Source: Amoebidium appalachense
Taxonomy: Eukaryota; Ichthyosporea
Length of the DNA: 64,000 bases
NCBI GenBank assembly: GCA_963693365.1
Contig: CAVNZM010000007.1
Coordinates: forward strand, 2,108,001-2,172,000
Direction of reading: 5' to 3'
Positions within the stretch are counted from its first letter, which is position 1; every line of letters starts with the position of its first letter. The position numbers and the translations under genes were made by a program. Shown here in pieces: positions 63,361-64,000 of this stretch. The notes below the pieces were generated by a model. It was given only the letters and a program-made list of their open reading frames with translations, had not been told where the DNA came from and did not search any database.

Positions 63361-64000
63361 CCCCTAAATTCATGTGACTTAGTGATGGGGGAAGACTGCC
63401 CTGAAAGGCACGCGTAGTTTTGCCTGGAAGTGAATACATTCGCGAGGGCGAGTAGTTGTTGGTGGAGCATGGTGAGTGCCGACGACGAACGGTACAGTGC
63501 CGTGCGCGCTGTACAGCTGGCAAACTTCGATACCAAAAATGCCAGCAGCACGAACAGAAGGAGACACCCAAGAACGCACCAGCACCAAGCTGCCAGGCTC
63601 ACGCCCGTCTTGTTGTGCAAATTTGCATACTCCGTTAGGGCGCGTATCAGGGCGTCTGGTGCCTCTGCTTGCGTTTGCGTTGACCTCGACTTCCAGCCCG
63701 TGGAGAAGGTCGACTGATGAATGTCGATTGTCTTCAGGTGGCAGGTCTTCGGGGTCAAATGATTGGCCGTAGTCGGTTTCCCCTGAACGAAAAGAGAAGC
63801 AGTATTGATTGTCGTGTTGCAAGTCGTGTGAACGGAAGTAGACACGGTCGAGCAACGGAATGTCTGCTCCAGGAGGGTGCCACGGTGAAGAGCCGGGGGG
63901 GGAAAGGGGAACATTATAGCCGAGTTCTTCAAGGAAAATGAGGTCGGCGTTTCTAGCTTCCCCCCCATGCAGGCCACTAGGGCCGGCATTGTTGTCACCA
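63361..64000 (-). CDS. Partial gene for a single-pass membrane protein, cut by window edge and Ngaro insertion
   Basis: Two overlapping frames look coding. From 64000 to about 63780 one reads LIFLEELGYNVPLSPPGSS and DRVYFRSHDLQHDNQYCFSF. From about 63690 to 63365 the other reads LIRALTEYANLHNKTGVSL, a TM helix (WCVLGCLLLFVLLAFLV) and a Ser/Leu-rich tail. They differ by one register, so there is either an intron I cannot place, with the GAG/gtcaac and aagcag/agg sites only 20 bases apart, or a one-base error. The second frame runs into repeat A at 63360, so the element interrupts the gene or sits just past its end. Family not recognised. Confidence 0.5.

Overview
The window is nuclear DNA from a repeat-rich, intron-rich eukaryote. 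Long mononucleotide G/C tracts and (GT)n or (CA)n arrays occur every few hundred bases. I could not place the organism. Ngaro-type and other tyrosine-recombinase retrotransposons, a chromodomain Ty3/gypsy element, GTGCGTG and GTATGT splice donors and an ARID4-like chromatin gene would fit a protist, an alga or an early animal relative. No bacterial-type operon, tRNA, rRNA or CRISPR array was seen.

Host genes, 1-35 kb, all on the minus strand: two multi-exon genes lie head to tail. By matching splice sites and codon phase I rebuilt (a) a 20-exon gene, 34821 down to about 15626, that joins a Wntless-like membrane module (one N-terminal transmembrane segment, a lumenal domain, seven further segments) to a class 3 (fungal-type) lipase domain with its Ser-Asp-His triad; and (b) an ARID4/RBBP1-like chromatin gene, 11472 running off the left edge, with Tudor-like repeats, a chromo-barrel and an acidic/basic tail. 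Their introns are built mostly of G/C tracts, (GT)n, (AG)n and copies of a SINE-like dispersed repeat. Most long reading frames in this half are artefacts of those repeats.

Mobile-element block, 35-53 kb: a DIRS-like RT-RNase H frame flanked by 150-bp direct repeats (36.0-38.7 kb); an intact Ty1/copia element with 925-bp LTRs that look identical and a TTATG target duplication (38742-45506); a broken tyrosine recombinase frame (46.15-47.1 kb); and a decayed Ty3/gypsy chromovirus on the minus strand (about 47.1-52.6 kb). Four junctions in this block show all pairings of two left and two right half-sites, as a site-specific recombinase would leave.

Satellite block, 53.6-57.3 kb: (CA)n, a higher-order CA-rich satellite, (CCCT)n, then about 17 copies of a strongly eroded 90-165 bp tandem repeat, ending in a G-tract/C-tract palindrome.

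Right end, 57.8-64 kb: a Ngaro-type retrotransposon on the minus strand (gag, RT-RNase H, tyrosine recombinase) with split direct repeats, inserted against the coding end of a partial gene for a single-pass membrane protein that runs off the right edge. Several element frames and the last lipase exon change frame inside G/C homopolymers. This could be assembly error or real slippage.
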